NCBI RefSeq assembly: GCF_002551245.1 | Contig: NZ_NTGZ01000055.1 | Span: 1 to 33,321 of the forward strand | DNA from: Streptomyces sp. rh34 | GTDB lineage: Bacteria; Actinomycetota; Actinomycetes; Streptomycetales; Streptomycetaceae | Length of the DNA: 33,321 nucleotides | Direction: 5' to 3' | Shown here: positions 23,216 through 31,184 of the stretch, in pieces | Layout of the letters: the number at the start of each line of letters is the position of its first letter | How positions within the stretch are numbered: the first letter of the stretch is position 1 | Made by a program: the position numbers and the translations under genes | The notes under the pieces: generated by a model | The model's input: only the letters and a program-made list of their open reading frames with translations | Told to the model about the DNA's origin: nothing | Databases searched by the model: none

Positions 23216-24028
23216 TCCGGGCAGCGCCTCGCCCTGTACCGCCTGGATGTCCAGCTCCACGCGCAGGGTCGTGCCGATCGCGGAGATGCCCGCCTGGACG
23301 ATCTGGTTGTAGTTCATCGCGAAGTCGGCGCGGCGCAGTTCGGCGGTGGCGTGGAAGGCCGTGCGCACCCCGCCCCACGGGTCGGGCCCGGTACCGAGGT
23401 AGCTGAGGTCCAGGTCGACGGGGCGCGAGACGCCGTGCATGGTCAGCTCGCCGTGCACGGTCCAGCGGTCGGGCCCCGCCGGGTCCAGCGCGGTGGAGCG
23501 GTAGGCGATCTCCGGGTAGCGGTCCACGTCCAGGAAGTCGGCCGAGCGCAGATGCCTGTCCCGCATCTCGTTGCCGGTGTCGATGCCGGCCGCCCTGATC
23601 ACCGCTTCGACCCGGGAGAGGGAGACGTCCTCGGCGATCTCGATCCGGCCGCCGAAGTCGGTGAAACGGCCGTGCACGCTGGAGATCCCCAAGTGCTGGG
23701 CGACCGCGCCGACCGAGGAGTGCGCGGGGTCCAGAGACCAGACGCCCGGCGGTGGCAGCTCCACCCCGCCCTGCCGGGCCAGCACGATCTGGCCTCCCTC
23801 GATCCGGCCGCTCGCGGTGACGAGGGCGGTGGAGGCGGCGGGCGCGTACCCGACCGCCGTGACGATCACCGTGTACGCGCCGGCCGCCAGGGAACCGTCC
23901 GTGCGGACGGCCCCGTCCTCGTCGGCCGCGGCGCGCAGCACCTGGGCGCCGGTCATGTCGGTGACGGTGACGACGGCGTGCTGGACCGCCCAGCCGTCCC
24001 GCGTCCGTACCTGTGCGCGAAGTCCCAT
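23210..24028 (-). CDS. YceI-family protein with N-terminal carboxypeptidase-regulatory-like domain
   Basis: 272 aa from ATG 24028 with AGGAGAGAG upstream; the open frame extends further but without a start signal. Residues about 1-85 are a beta-sandwich of the carboxypeptidase regulatory (Cna-B-like) type (AVVTVTDMTGAQVLRAAADEDGAVR ... GAYTVIVTAVGYAP). Residues 90-272 are a YceI lipocalin-like domain (VWSLDPAHSSVGAVAQHLGISSVHGRF ... DVDRYPEIAYRST ... LTMHGVSRPVDLDL). YceI proteins bind isoprenoid-like lipids and are often linked to stress. No signal peptide is seen. The same regulatory domain occurs three times at the end of the next pump gene upstream, suggesting shared ancestry or function. 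Confidence 0.87.
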   Translation of the reverse strand: MGLRAQVRTRDGWAVQHAVVTVTDMTGAQVLRAAADEDGAVRTDGSLAAGAYTVIVTAVGYAPAASTALVTASGRIEGGQIVLARQGGVELPPPGVWSLDPAHSSVGAVAQHLGISSVHGRFTDFGGRIEIAEDVSLSRVEAVIRAAGIDTGNEMRDRHLRSADFLDVDRYPEIAYRSTALDPAGPDRWTVHGELTMHGVSRPVDLDLSYLGTGPDPWGGVRTAFHATAELRRADFAMNYNQIVQAGISAIGTTLRVELDIQAVQGEALPGQ

Positions 24029-24048
24029 CCCGTATCTCTCTCCTAGAG

Positions 24049-24069
24049 GGCCTGTCGTCCGGATCATGC
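24049..24069. other. Possible IS-end-like sequence upstream of yceI
   Basis: CTGTCGTCCGGATCATG (24053-24069 area) matches 14 of 17 bases of CTGTCCGGCGGATCATG at the left end of the IS5-type relic near 15042. It may be a solo insertion-sequence end; chance cannot be excluded. Confidence 0.3.
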
Positions 24070-24286
24070 CGGGCCCGAAAACCCGGGGCGACCCCGGCCG
24101 GCCCGTAGTGCACATGAGTCGGGCCCCGAGGCGGTCACGGCAGGCCGTCCCCTGCTCGCCGTACCCGCCACCGGGGCCCACTTCCACCCGGTCGCGACAG
24201 CCTCTCCGCTGGAAGTGCCGTCCGACCAGGGGTCTTCGCGATCCCTTCACGTGCGCGTGCGCATCCCTATAGGTGCACGCGCGCCA

Positions 24287-24308
24287 GGCGCGGGCGCGCG
24301 CCCGCGCC
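24287..24308 (-). terminator. Terminator of the marR-MFS operon
   Basis: A perfect 22-bp palindrome (left half ggcgcgggcgc) lies 11 nt after the pump stop. An imperfect second hairpin follows (GCGCGTGC near 24253 with GCACGCGC near 24275). Tandem hairpins suggest efficient termination. Confidence 0.65.
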
Positions 24309-24319
24309 GCGGGGATCGA

Positions 24320-26890
24320 TCACTCGCCCGGGTGGGCGAGTTCGATGTCGTGCCCGTCGACTCCCGGGCCGCTCACGGTCAGCGATCCGGCCACCGGCGG
24401 GTAGCCGGTCGCGATGACCGCGTACTCGCCCGCGTCCAGGTCGGTGAAGGCGTACGCCCCGTCCTCGCCGGTCGTCGCGGTGGCGACCACGTTGCCCGCC
24501 GCGTCGATCAGCGTGACCCGCGCGTCGGCCAGCGGGCTCCGGACGGACCCGGCCCGCACGACGCCCCGGACCAGCGCACCGGACCGCAGCGCGGCCTCGA
24601 CGCGGGTGACGCCCTGGCCGCCGATCTCCACCGGCAGCGCCAGCGGACGGAAGCCGGCCGCGTTGACCGCGACGGTCACGGAGCCCGGGATCAGCTCGCC
24701 GAAGGCGAACTCACCGGTCGGGCCGGACGCGCCGGTGGCCAGCACGTCGCCCCGGACGTCGGTCACGATGACCATCGCGCCGTCGACGGGGGCGCCGGAC
24801 TCGGCGGCCTTGACCGTTCCGGCCAGTCCGCTCGTACCGGACAGCAGGATGTCGAAGGCCAGCGGCTCCTCGCCGACGACCACCGTGGACGCCTGCGGCT
24901 GGAAGCCGTCGGCGGAGGCGATCAGCACGTAGCTCCCGGAGCCGGGGGCGTCCAGGGCGTAACCGCCGTCGGGCCGGGCCACGGAGCGCCCGAGCTGCCG
25001 GCCGTCCAGCGAGATCAGGGTGACGGCGGCGCGGGCGACCGGAGCGCTCTCCGCACCGCGCACCACACCGTGCACGGAGGTGCCGTGAACGCTGTCGGCG
25101 CTGTCGACGGTGTTGTACGGGGCGAGGGTGGGGGCAGTCGCGTGGGCGGGTGCGGGTGTGTCGGTCCTGTCGACCGGGGTGACACCCGCCGCTCCCTCGG
25201 AGGCCGCCGGCCCGGTGGCGCCGACGGTCGCGGGCACAGGGGCCCCTGCCGTCCCGACGGCGGCCGGGGACTCGACGGGGGTGTCGTTCGCCGCGCTGCT
25301 CTTCAACGCGACCTCCTTGATGAAGATCGTCACGATGAAGGCGACGAGCGCGGCCGGAGCGGCGTACAGGAAGACGTCGCCGACGCCGTGCCCGTACGCG
25401 GTCTCCATGACCAGGCGCAGGGGCTCGGGCAGCTTGTCCAGGTCGGGGATGCCCCCGCCGCCGGTGCCGCCGTGGCCGAACGCCGCACCCTCCGGGCCGA
25501 GGTCGGCGATGCCGTCCTTGACGTAGTGGGTGACCCGGTTGCCCAGGACCGCGCCGAGCGCCGAGACGCCGATCGCGCCGCCCAGGGAGCGGAAGAAGGT
25601 GACGACGGAGCTCGCGGAACCGAGGTCCTCGGGGGCGACCTGGTTCTGCGTGGCGAGGACCAGGTTCTGCATCATCATGCCGATGCCGAGCCCCATGACG
25701 AACATGAAGACCGCGACGTGCCAGTACGCGGTGTCGTGCCGGATCGTGCCGAGCATCCCGAGCCCGGCCGTGACCAGGAAGCCGCCGCTGACCAGCCACG
25801 CCTTCCAGCGCCCTGTCTTCGTGATGACCTGGCCGGAGATGGTCGAGGAGAGGAAGAGCCCCGCGATCATCGGGATGGTCATCACGCCGGACATCGTCGG
25901 CGACTTGCCGCGCGCCAGCTGGAAGTACTGGCTGAAGAAGACCGTGCCCGCGAACATCGCGACGCCGACGAACAGCGAGGCGATCGAGGCCAGCGTGATG
26001 GTGCGGTTGCGGAAGAGGCGCAGCGGGATGATCGGCTCACTGGCCCGCGACTCGGTGAGGACGAAGATCAGGCCGAGCAGGACCGAGCCCGCGACCATCA
26101 CGTACGTCTGCCACGACAGCCAGTCGTACTTGTCGCCCGCGAAGGTCACCCAGACCAGCAGCAGGGAGACGGCGGCGCTGATGAAGAACGCGCCGGTCCA
26201 GTCGACCTTGACACCCTCGCGCTTGACGACCGGGAGCTTGAGGGTCTTCTGGAGCACGATCAGCGCGATGACCGCGAACGGCACGCCCACGTAGAAGCAC
26301 CAGCGCCAGCCCATCCAGCTGGTGTCGGTGATGACGCCGCCGAGCAGCGGACCGCCGACGGTGGCGACGGCGAAGACCGCGCCCAGGTAGCCGCTGTAGC
26401 GCCCGCGCTCGCGCGGGGCGATCATCGCGGCCATGACGATCTGCGCGAGGGCGGAGAGGCCGCCGACGCCGATGCCCTGGACGATGCGGCAGGCGATGAG
26501 CATGCCGCTGCTGGTCGACAGACCGGCGACGACCGAGCCGAGGACGTAGATGATCAGGGCTATCTGGACCAGCAGCTTCTTGCTGAAGAGGTCCGAGAGC
26601 TTGCCCCAGAGCGGGGTGGTGGCGGTCATGGCCAGCAGCGAGGCCGTCACGACCCAGGTGTAGGCGCTCTGGCCGCCGCCGAGGTCGGAGATGATCTCGG
26701 GCAGGGCGTTGGAGACGACCGTCGACGACAGGATCGCGACGAACATGCCGAGCAGCAGCCCGGTCAGCGCCTCCATGATCTGCCGGTGTGTCATCGGCGT
26801 GCCGTCGGGGGCACCGGAGTCGGTGACGCTCCCGTGCCCTCCGTGCTTGGCGTGGCCGCCCCGCACACCGGTGGGTGTGGTCGTAGCCAT
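24320..26890 (-). CDS. MFS efflux transporter fused to three carboxypeptidase-regulatory-like repeats
   Basis: 856 aa, AAGGAA just before ATG 26890. Residues about 36-545 are a 14-helix DHA2 pump (MEALTGLLLGMFVAILSSTVVSNALP; motif A WGKLSDLFSKK; motif C AVATVGGPLLGG). A Pro/Ala/Thr linker (546-620) leads to three beta-sandwich repeats (about 622-856), each with a V-x-L-x-D/S-x-x-G start and a G-x-Y-x-[LV]-x-A end (SYVLIASADGF, SVTVAVNAAGF, EYAVIATGYPP). Such domains normally sit outside the cell, yet both ends of a 14-helix MFS protein face the cytoplasm, so the topology is odd. It follows marR by 31 nt, probably in one operon, and likely exports drugs. Confidence 0.88.
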   Translation of the reverse strand: MATTTPTGVRGGHAKHGGHGSVTDSGAPDGTPMTHRQIMEALTGLLLGMFVAILSSTVVSNALPEIISDLGGGQSAYTWVVTASLLAMTATTPLWGKLSDLFSKKLLVQIALIIYVLGSVVAGLSTSSGMLIACRIVQGIGVGGLSALAQIVMAAMIAPRERGRYSGYLGAVFAVATVGGPLLGGVITDTSWMGWRWCFYVGVPFAVIALIVLQKTLKLPVVKREGVKVDWTGAFFISAAVSLLLVWVTFAGDKYDWLSWQTYVMVAGSVLLGLIFVLTESRASEPIIPLRLFRNRTITLASIASLFVGVAMFAGTVFFSQYFQLARGKSPTMSGVMTIPMIAGLFLSSTISGQVITKTGRWKAWLVSGGFLVTAGLGMLGTIRHDTAYWHVAVFMFVMGLGIGMMMQNLVLATQNQVAPEDLGSASSVVTFFRSLGGAIGVSALGAVLGNRVTHYVKDGIADLGPEGAAFGHGGTGGGGIPDLDKLPEPLRLVMETAYGHGVGDVFLYAAPAALVAFIVTIFIKEVALKSSAANDTPVESPAAVGTAGAPVPATVGATGPAASEGAAGVTPVDRTDTPAPAHATAPTLAPYNTVDSADSVHGTSVHGVVRGAESAPVARAAVTLISLDGRQLGRSVARPDGGYALDAPGSGSYVLIASADGFQPQASTVVVGEEPLAFDILLSGTSGLAGTVKAAESGAPVDGAMVIVTDVRGDVLATGASGPTGEFAFGELIPGSVTVAVNAAGFRPLALPVEIGGQGVTRVEAALRSGALVRGVVRAGSVRSPLADARVTLIDAAGNVVATATTGEDGAYAFTDLDAGEYAVIATGYPPVAGSLTVSGPGVDGHDIELAHPGE

Positions 26891-26921
26891 TGAGTTCCTT
26901 ATCCGTGCGTATTTGCTTCTG

Positions 26922-27461
26922 TTACACAGGTGTACGGGTGTGAGCCTCGTCGCCGAGGCGGGTCCTGCACTCGCCGGTGTGACTTCCGGGGGCGCAGCCG
27001 CCGGATCCGCGACAGGCGAAGCTGTCGCGCAGCCGGGACAGCAGCGCGATGAGCCGGCCGACGTCGTCGTCGGACCAGTCCTGGAGGTTGTGGGCGAACA
27101 CCTCGGTGGTCCGCCGGGTCAGGTCGTCGAGCTGCTCGTGCCCGCCGGGGGTCAGCCGCAGGATGCGGGACCGCTTGTCCGCCGGGTCCGGAGACCGTTC
27201 GATCCAGCCGCGGTCGGCCACATGGGCCACATGGCGACTGGTCACCGACATGTCGACGGACAGCAGTTCGGCGAGCCGGCTGATCCGCATCTCGCCGTGC
27301 CGGTCCAGGAGGGTCAGCACGGCGGCGGAGCCCGCGGGACACTCCAGGGGCAGCGCGCGGGCGAGCCCTCTTTTGACGGCCCCGACGGCGCTGAGCTGCC
27401 GGGCCAGTTCCTCGTAACTACTCCGTGCGGCCACGGGAACCCCCAGTACACTCACGACCAT
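26922..27461 (-). CDS. MarR-family transcriptional regulator
   Basis: 179 aa from ATG 27461; the GTG at codon 10 (VAARSSYEEL) has GGGGG upstream and could be the real start. Winged-helix domain about 45-115: MRISRLAELLSVDMSVTSRHVAHVADRGWIERSPDPADKRSRILRLTPGG, including the DxR-like wing. The C-terminus carries several Cys (FACRGSGGCAPG, GECRTR) that might respond to oxidants, though this is only suggestive. It is the first gene of an operon with the fused MFS pump and has two GTTGC-N5-GCAA sites in its promoter, so it probably represses its own operon. Confidence 0.92.
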   Translation of the reverse strand: MVVSVLGVPVAARSSYEELARQLSAVGAVKRGLARALPLECPAGSAAVLTLLDRHGEMRISRLAELLSVDMSVTSRHVAHVADRGWIERSPDPADKRSRILRLTPGGHEQLDDLTRRTTEVFAHNLQDWSDDDVGRLIALLSRLRDSFACRGSGGCAPGSHTGECRTRLGDEAHTRTPV

Positions 27462-27464
27462 GTT

Positions 27465-27508
27465 GTTGCTTAGGGCAACGATAGAAGCCGTTGGTTGCTA
27501 CAGGCAAA
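27465..27508 (-). promoter_or_regulatory. marR promoter with two MarR-type operators
   Basis: Sites GTTGC-N5-GCAAC (27465-27479, perfect) and GTTGC-N5-GCAAA (27494-27508) are 29 bp apart. On the minus strand TTGCCT (27502-27507), an 18-nt spacer and TATCGT (27478-27483) form a promoter. One site covers the -35 and the other overlaps the -10 and the likely start. The message leader would be very short. Confidence 0.6.
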
Positions 27509-27658
27509 CGAAAACTGCCTTGCAGAAGTAAAGGAACGCAAAAGCCTCCGTAGGGTCCGGGTCAAGCCCGTCGCCCGGCCGCGTCGACGCGCGTCGGACA
27601 GGGCGCCGGGTGGCCCGGGGGTTGGGCCGTGGGCCCGAGTTCGCTAGGGTCCTGCCCC

Positions 27659-27874
27659 ATGGCACACAACCCCCACGCCCCTCAGCCGGGTCCCGAGGGC
27701 ACCAGCGATCCGGCGGGCAGCACGCAGATGTTCCGCGCCTTCGTCGACGAGGGCGAGCCGCAGCGCCGGCAGCAGCCCGCGGCGACCTCTTCCGGGCCGA
27801 AGGCCGGGGTGATCGCGGCGGTGATCGCGGTCGTCGTCGTCCTCGGCGCGGTGGCCTGGCTCGCACTGGGCTGA
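27659..27874 (+). CDS. Small tail-anchored membrane protein
   Basis: 71 aa from ATG 27659. A hydrophilic N-terminal part (PHAPQPGPEGTSDPAGSTQMFRAFVDEGEPQRRQQ) precedes one C-terminal membrane helix (AGVIAAVIAVVVVLGAVAWLALG, about 48-71). It is probably inserted with the N-terminus in the cytoplasm. No domain is recognised. Only AGGG is present upstream, so translation signals are weak. It starts about 200 nt upstream of the marR operon on the opposite strand and may share its control region. Confidence 0.6.
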   Translation: MAHNPHAPQPGPEGTSDPAGSTQMFRAFVDEGEPQRRQQPAATSSGPKAGVIAAVIAVVVVLGAVAWLALG

Positions 27875-28008
27875 CCCGCGACCGTACGGGGACCGACTCC
27901 CGCTCGCACGGGGGCCGACCCCGCGGGCCGGTGCGGGGGCGCCCCGCGACGGCACGAGACCACAGCACGACCGTACGATCCGGCCGCACGGGGGACGGGA
28001 AGCGGAGC

Positions 28009-28050
28009 CGCACGAAGGCCGCCGCTCCACCCCCGGGCGGCCTTCGTGCG
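28009..28050. terminator. Strong hairpin between convergent small gene and lipoprotein gene
   Basis: A perfect 15-bp stem (28009-28023 with 28036-28050, cgcacgaaggccgcc and its complement) with a 12-nt loop. It lies in the 335-nt gap 27875-28209, whose other content is the 13-bp repeat array. Confidence 0.8.
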
Positions 28051-28090
28051 TGGCGGGCCCCCGTCGTCCGGCCGGGCCACTTGGCCACCA

Positions 28091-28212
28091 CTTCCTCAGG
28101 CCGCTTTCTCTGGCCACTTCCGCAGGTCTCTTTCCCGGGTCTTTCCGCTTTCCCGGGCTACTTCCGCAGGCCGCTTCCCCAGATCGCTTCCGCGGATCGC
28201 TTCTCCAGATCA
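28091..28212. repeat. 13-bp tandem repeat, nine copies
   Basis: Units start at 28091, 28104, 28117, 28130, then after a 5-nt insert at 28148, 28161, 28174, 28187 and 28200. The consensus is CTTCCSCAGRYCG. The last unit contains the lipoprotein stop codon. The period is not a multiple of three and the array is outside genes. Confidence 0.85.
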
Positions 28213-29061
28213 TTTCCACACGGCGGAGACGTCCTGTGTCTCGACGCGCATCCCCAGCGGGACCCGCCAGGACTCCACGCACACGGTGTACGTCTCCGAG
28301 CGCGCCGAGCCCACGCCGATCGGGGCGGGCAGGGGCTGGGACGAGGTGATGGTCGCCCAGTCGACGCCGAGGGCGCCGATGATGTGCGTGGCGAAGGTGA
28401 CGGTCCCCGAACGCGCCGTGGAGCCGCCGGTGTTGCGGAACTCCACGGTCACCTTCTCGCACCACCGCTTGTCCGCCGCCGCGCGCTGCGGTGCGCTCAA
28501 CGTCAGCGCGGCCGGGGTCGCGGGCGGAGCGGGAGGTTTCGGGGTGCCGGGGTCGCTGGGGGTGCCGTCGCCCGGAGGCGAAGGGGTGCCGGGCCTGTCG
28601 GAGGAAGGCGGCCCGGATCCGCTGCCCGGCTTCGAGGGGTTCGCGGGGGTCGAGGGCTTACCGCCCGGCCCGCCGGGCGAGTCGTCCCCCCGACCGCCCG
28701 GCGTCTCCGTACGCGCCCCGCCGGGGCGCTCCCGGGCGCGCCCTGGCTCGTTCGCACCCGGGGAGGAGGGCACGACCGAGGGATTGCCGGACCCATGGCC
28801 GCCGGGGCCGCGCTCACCGCTCCCGCCGCCGCTGCCGCCGTTCCCGTCCAGCGGGACCAGCGTCACCTCGCCCGAGGGCTTCCCGTCGCCGCCCGCGGCC
28901 CGGCCCCCGCTGTCGGCGGCGGCGCCCACGGCCACGTATCCGTCGTCGCCCGGTCCGCTCCCGCAGGCGGCCAGGAAGCCGCTGCCCAGACACAGCGCGG
29001 CCGCCGAGGCGACGATGGCGGTGCCCCGGCGGCCGGTCGAGCCGAATATCTGACGTCGCAT
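28210..29061 (-). CDS. Putative lipoprotein with low-complexity linker
   Basis: 283 aa from ATG 29061. The N-terminus has a lipoprotein signal (AIVASAAALCLGSGFLAAC) with lipidated Cys at about 33. Residues 35-190 are Gly/Pro/Ser-rich and probably disordered, like a cell-wall-spanning linker. The C-terminal domain (190-283, LTLSAPQRAAADKRWCEKVTVEFRNTGGS ... RSETYTVCVESWRVPLGMRV) is beta-rich with two Cys that could pair. No known family was recognised. Tandem repeats of different period border both ends. It lies directly downstream of sigN on the same strand; whether SigN controls it is unknown. Confidence 0.8.
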   Translation of the reverse strand: MRRQIFGSTGRRGTAIVASAAALCLGSGFLAACGSGPGDDGYVAVGAAADSGGRAAGGDGKPSGEVTLVPLDGNGGSGGGSGERGPGGHGSGNPSVVPSSPGANEPGRARERPGGARTETPGGRGDDSPGGPGGKPSTPANPSKPGSGSGPPSSDRPGTPSPPGDGTPSDPGTPKPPAPPATPAALTLSAPQRAAADKRWCEKVTVEFRNTGGSTARSGTVTFATHIIGALGVDWATITSSQPLPAPIGVGSARSETYTVCVESWRVPLGMRVETQDVSAVWK

Positions 29062-29118
29062 CGCGCCAGTGTGGCTGACACCCCGTCAAATCTGAACCCT
29101 GATGCAGAGGTCGAGAGG

Positions 29119-29188
29119 GATCCACGGAGATCAACCGTGATCAACCGGGATCGGCGGGGATCAACCGGGATCGGCAGAGATCAGCAGA
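29119..29188. repeat. 10-bp tandem repeat, seven copies in exact phase
   Basis: Units each starting with GATC follow every 10 bp from 29119 to 29188: gatccacgga, gatcaaccgt, gatcaaccgg, gatcggcggg, gatcaaccgg, gatcggcaga, gatcagcaga. They sit between the sigN stop and the lipoprotein start. One helical turn per unit puts every GATC on one face of the DNA. Confidence 0.9.
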
Positions 29189-29204
29189 ACTCTGCCGGCC
29201 GGTC

Positions 29205-30071
29205 TCAGTCCGCGATGAGTCCTTCCCTGAGCTGCGCGAGCGTGCGGGTCAGCAGCCGGGAGACGTGCATCTGGGAGATGCCGACCTCCTCGCCGATCTG
29301 CGACTGCGTCATGTTCGCGAAGAACCGCAGCATGATGATCTGGCGCTCGCGCGGCGCGAGCTTGGCCAGCAGCGGCTTCAGTGACTCGCGGTACTCGACG
29401 CCTTCCAGCGCTGAGTCCTCGTACCCGAGGCGGTCGGCCAGGGAGCCCTCGCCGCCGTCGTCCTCGGGGGAGGGGGAGTCCAGGGAGGAGGCCGTGTAGG
29501 CGTTGCCGACGGCGAGACCGTCGACCACGTCCTCCTCGGAGACCCCGAGCGCGCGGGCCAGCTCGGGCACGGTCGGCGAGCGGTCGAGCTTCTGCGCGAG
29601 CTCGTCGCTGGTCTTGGTCAGGGCGAGCCGCAGCTCCTGGAGGCGGCGGGGGACCCGCACGGACCAGGAGGTGTCGCGGAAGAAGCGTTTGATCTCGCCG
29701 ACGACGGTGGGCATCGCGAACGTCGGGAACTCGACGCCCCGTTCGCAGTCGAACCGGTCGATCGCCTTGATCAGGCCGATCGTGCCGACCTGGACGATGT
29801 CCTCCATCGGTTCGTTGCGGCTACGGAACCGCGCCGCGGCGTACCGCACCAGCGGGAGGTTCAGTTCGATCAGTGTGTCCCGCACGTAGGTCCGCTCCGG
29901 ACTGTCCGTTCCCTCGGGGCCCGAGGCGGGGCCGAGCGCGGCGAGCCGCAGGAACAGGGAGCGGGACAGCGTGCGGGTGTCGATGGCTTCCGGCGAGCTG
30001 GTGAGCACGGCGGGTGCCGGCACGCTCTTCGTGAGCGTGAGCACCTTCGAGCTGCCCTGTTCTTCGGACAT
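29205..30071 (-). CDS. sigN: SigB/SigF-type RNA polymerase sigma factor, SigN-like
   Basis: 288 aa. Region 2 holds the SigB/F-class core ([37 protein letters not shown], then [19 protein letters not shown]), region 3 RSPTVPELARALGVSEEDV and region 4 [28 protein letters not shown]. These sigmas direct stress and development genes and are controlled by anti-sigma and anti-anti-sigma partners, none of which are in this window. In S. coelicolor sigN and sigF lie side by side, and SigN acts in the lower aerial hyphae. The name rests on this order and on sequence memory. A SigB-type promoter lies upstream, fitting autoregulation. Confidence 0.87.
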   Translation of the reverse strand: MSEEQGSSKVLTLTKSVPAPAVLTSSPEAIDTRTLSRSLFLRLAALGPASGPEGTDSPERTYVRDTLIELNLPLVRYAAARFRSRNEPMEDIVQVGTIGLIKAIDRFDCERGVEFPTFAMPTVVGEIKRFFRDTSWSVRVPRRLQELRLALTKTSDELAQKLDRSPTVPELARALGVSEEDVVDGLAVGNAYTASSLDSPSPEDDGGEGSLADRLGYEDSALEGVEYRESLKPLLAKLAPRERQIIMLRFFANMTQSQIGEEVGISQMHVSRLLTRTLAQLREGLIAD

Positions 30072-30139
30072 GCCACCCCCTTGAGGTCGCGGACGGTCGC
30101 GGTGGCCGCGACCATCGGAGGAACGCAGCCTCCACCTGA

Positions 30140-30165
30140 ATACCGGAGGTGGGGCTGCGGCAAAC
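30140..30165 (-). promoter_or_regulatory. SigB/SigN-type promoter upstream of sigN
   Basis: On the minus strand GTTT (30162-30165), 16 nt, then CGGTAT (30140-30145) resembles GTTT-N14-16-GGGTAT, from memory the class consensus. CCACCT (30132-30137) and AGGTGG (30147-30152) form an inverted repeat around the -10. The leader would be about 60 nt. Confidence 0.55.
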
Positions 30166-30181
30166 GCGCTTCGAGCAGAAT

Positions 30182-30216
30182 GTCACATGTCGGCAACACG
30201 CTGTAGTGACATGTCG
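30182..30216. promoter_or_regulatory. Repeated ACATGTCG sites upstream of sigN
   Basis: GTCACATGTCG (30182-30192) and GTGACATGTCG (30206-30216) are 24 bp apart. The second contains the palindrome GACATGTC, which also occurs upstream of sigF at 31252-31259. Confidence 0.5.
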
Positions 30217-30305
30217 ACAAGTCAGCGCCGAATCCGCCCTGGAAACAGGGGGTGTAGGCCTTTTATGCCGTCAGAACTGCTCTGTGGACGGTCTACCCGT
30301 TCCGG

Positions 30306-31184
30306 TTACGCCTCGATCCTGTTTGCGGATCTCAGTCGGGCGAAACTTCTGGCGAGAAGCCTTGACACATGCATCTGGGAGACGCCCAGTTCCGCGCTGA
30401 TCTGAGACTGGGTCAAGTTGCTGTAGTAGCGCAGGAGGAGGATGCGCTGCTCGCGCTCGGGGAGCTGGACGAGGAGGTGCCGGACGAGATCGCGGTGTTC
30501 GACGCCCGCGAGCGCGGGGTCCTCGTAGCCGAGCCGGTCGAGGAGCCCGGGCAGCCCGTCACCCTCCTGGGCGGCTTCCAGCGAGGTCGCGTGGTACGAG
30601 CGTCCGGCCTCGATGCAGGCCAGCACCTCGTCCTCGGAGATCTTCAGCCGCTCGGCGATCTCGGCGGTGGTCGGGGACCGGCCGTGGGCGGTCGTCAGGT
30701 CCTCGGTGGCGCCGGTGACCTGGACCCACAGCTCGTGCAGCCGGCGCGGGACGTGGACGGTGCGTACGTTGTCGCGGAAGTACCGCTTGATCTCGCCGAC
30801 GACGGTGGGCATCGCGAACGTGGGGAACTGGACCCCGCGGTCCGGGTCGAACCGGTCGATGGCGTTGATCAGGCCGATGGTGCCGACCTGGACGACGTCC
30901 TCCATCGGCTCGTTGCGGCTGCGGAACCGCGCTGCGGCGTACCGGACGAGGGGGAGGTTCGCCTCGATGAGGGCGGCCCGGACCCGGCGGTGCTCCGGAG
31001 TGCCCGGCTCCAGGTTCTTGAGCTGGCCGAAAAGGACCTGGGTGAGCGCCCTGGTGTCGGCGCCGCGGGTCCTGGCGGGCCTGACGGAAGGGTCCGGGGT
31101 CTCGGTCTGGATGTCCTCGGCCCGGACGGTCTGGACGGTCTGGACTGTCTGGGGAGGCACTTGAGGCGCTGTACTGGCCGGCAC
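30306..31184 (-). CDS. sigF: SigB/SigF-type RNA polymerase sigma factor, SigF
   Basis: 292 aa from GTG 31184 ([10 protein letters not shown]) with AAGGGGTGG upstream. Region 2 [37 protein letters not shown], region 3 [19 protein letters not shown] and region 4 [28 protein letters not shown] are all intact. The N-terminus and the order beside sigN match my memory of Streptomyces SigF, the late sporulation sigma needed for spore wall thickening and pigment. It and SigN clearly arose from one gene. Direct repeats of GGTCAAC at 31204 and 31214, 10 bp apart, and GACATGTC at 31252 lie in its leader region. Confidence 0.9.
   Translation of the reverse strand: MPASTAPQVPPQTVQTVQTVRAEDIQTETPDPSVRPARTRGADTRALTQVLFGQLKNLEPGTPEHRRVRAALIEANLPLVRYAAARFRSRNEPMEDVVQVGTIGLINAIDRFDPDRGVQFPTFAMPTVVGEIKRYFRDNVRTVHVPRRLHELWVQVTGATEDLTTAHGRSPTTAEIAERLKISEDEVLACIEAGRSYHATSLEAAQEGDGLPGLLDRLGYEDPALAGVEHRDLVRHLLVQLPEREQRILLLRYYSNLTQSQISAELGVSQMHVSRLLARSFARLRSANRIEA

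Noticed and set aside
24215..26893. Plus-strand open frame of 892 codons
   Set aside because: Exact antisense of the MFS fusion gene, with His/Asp/Arg-rich nonsense and no domain.
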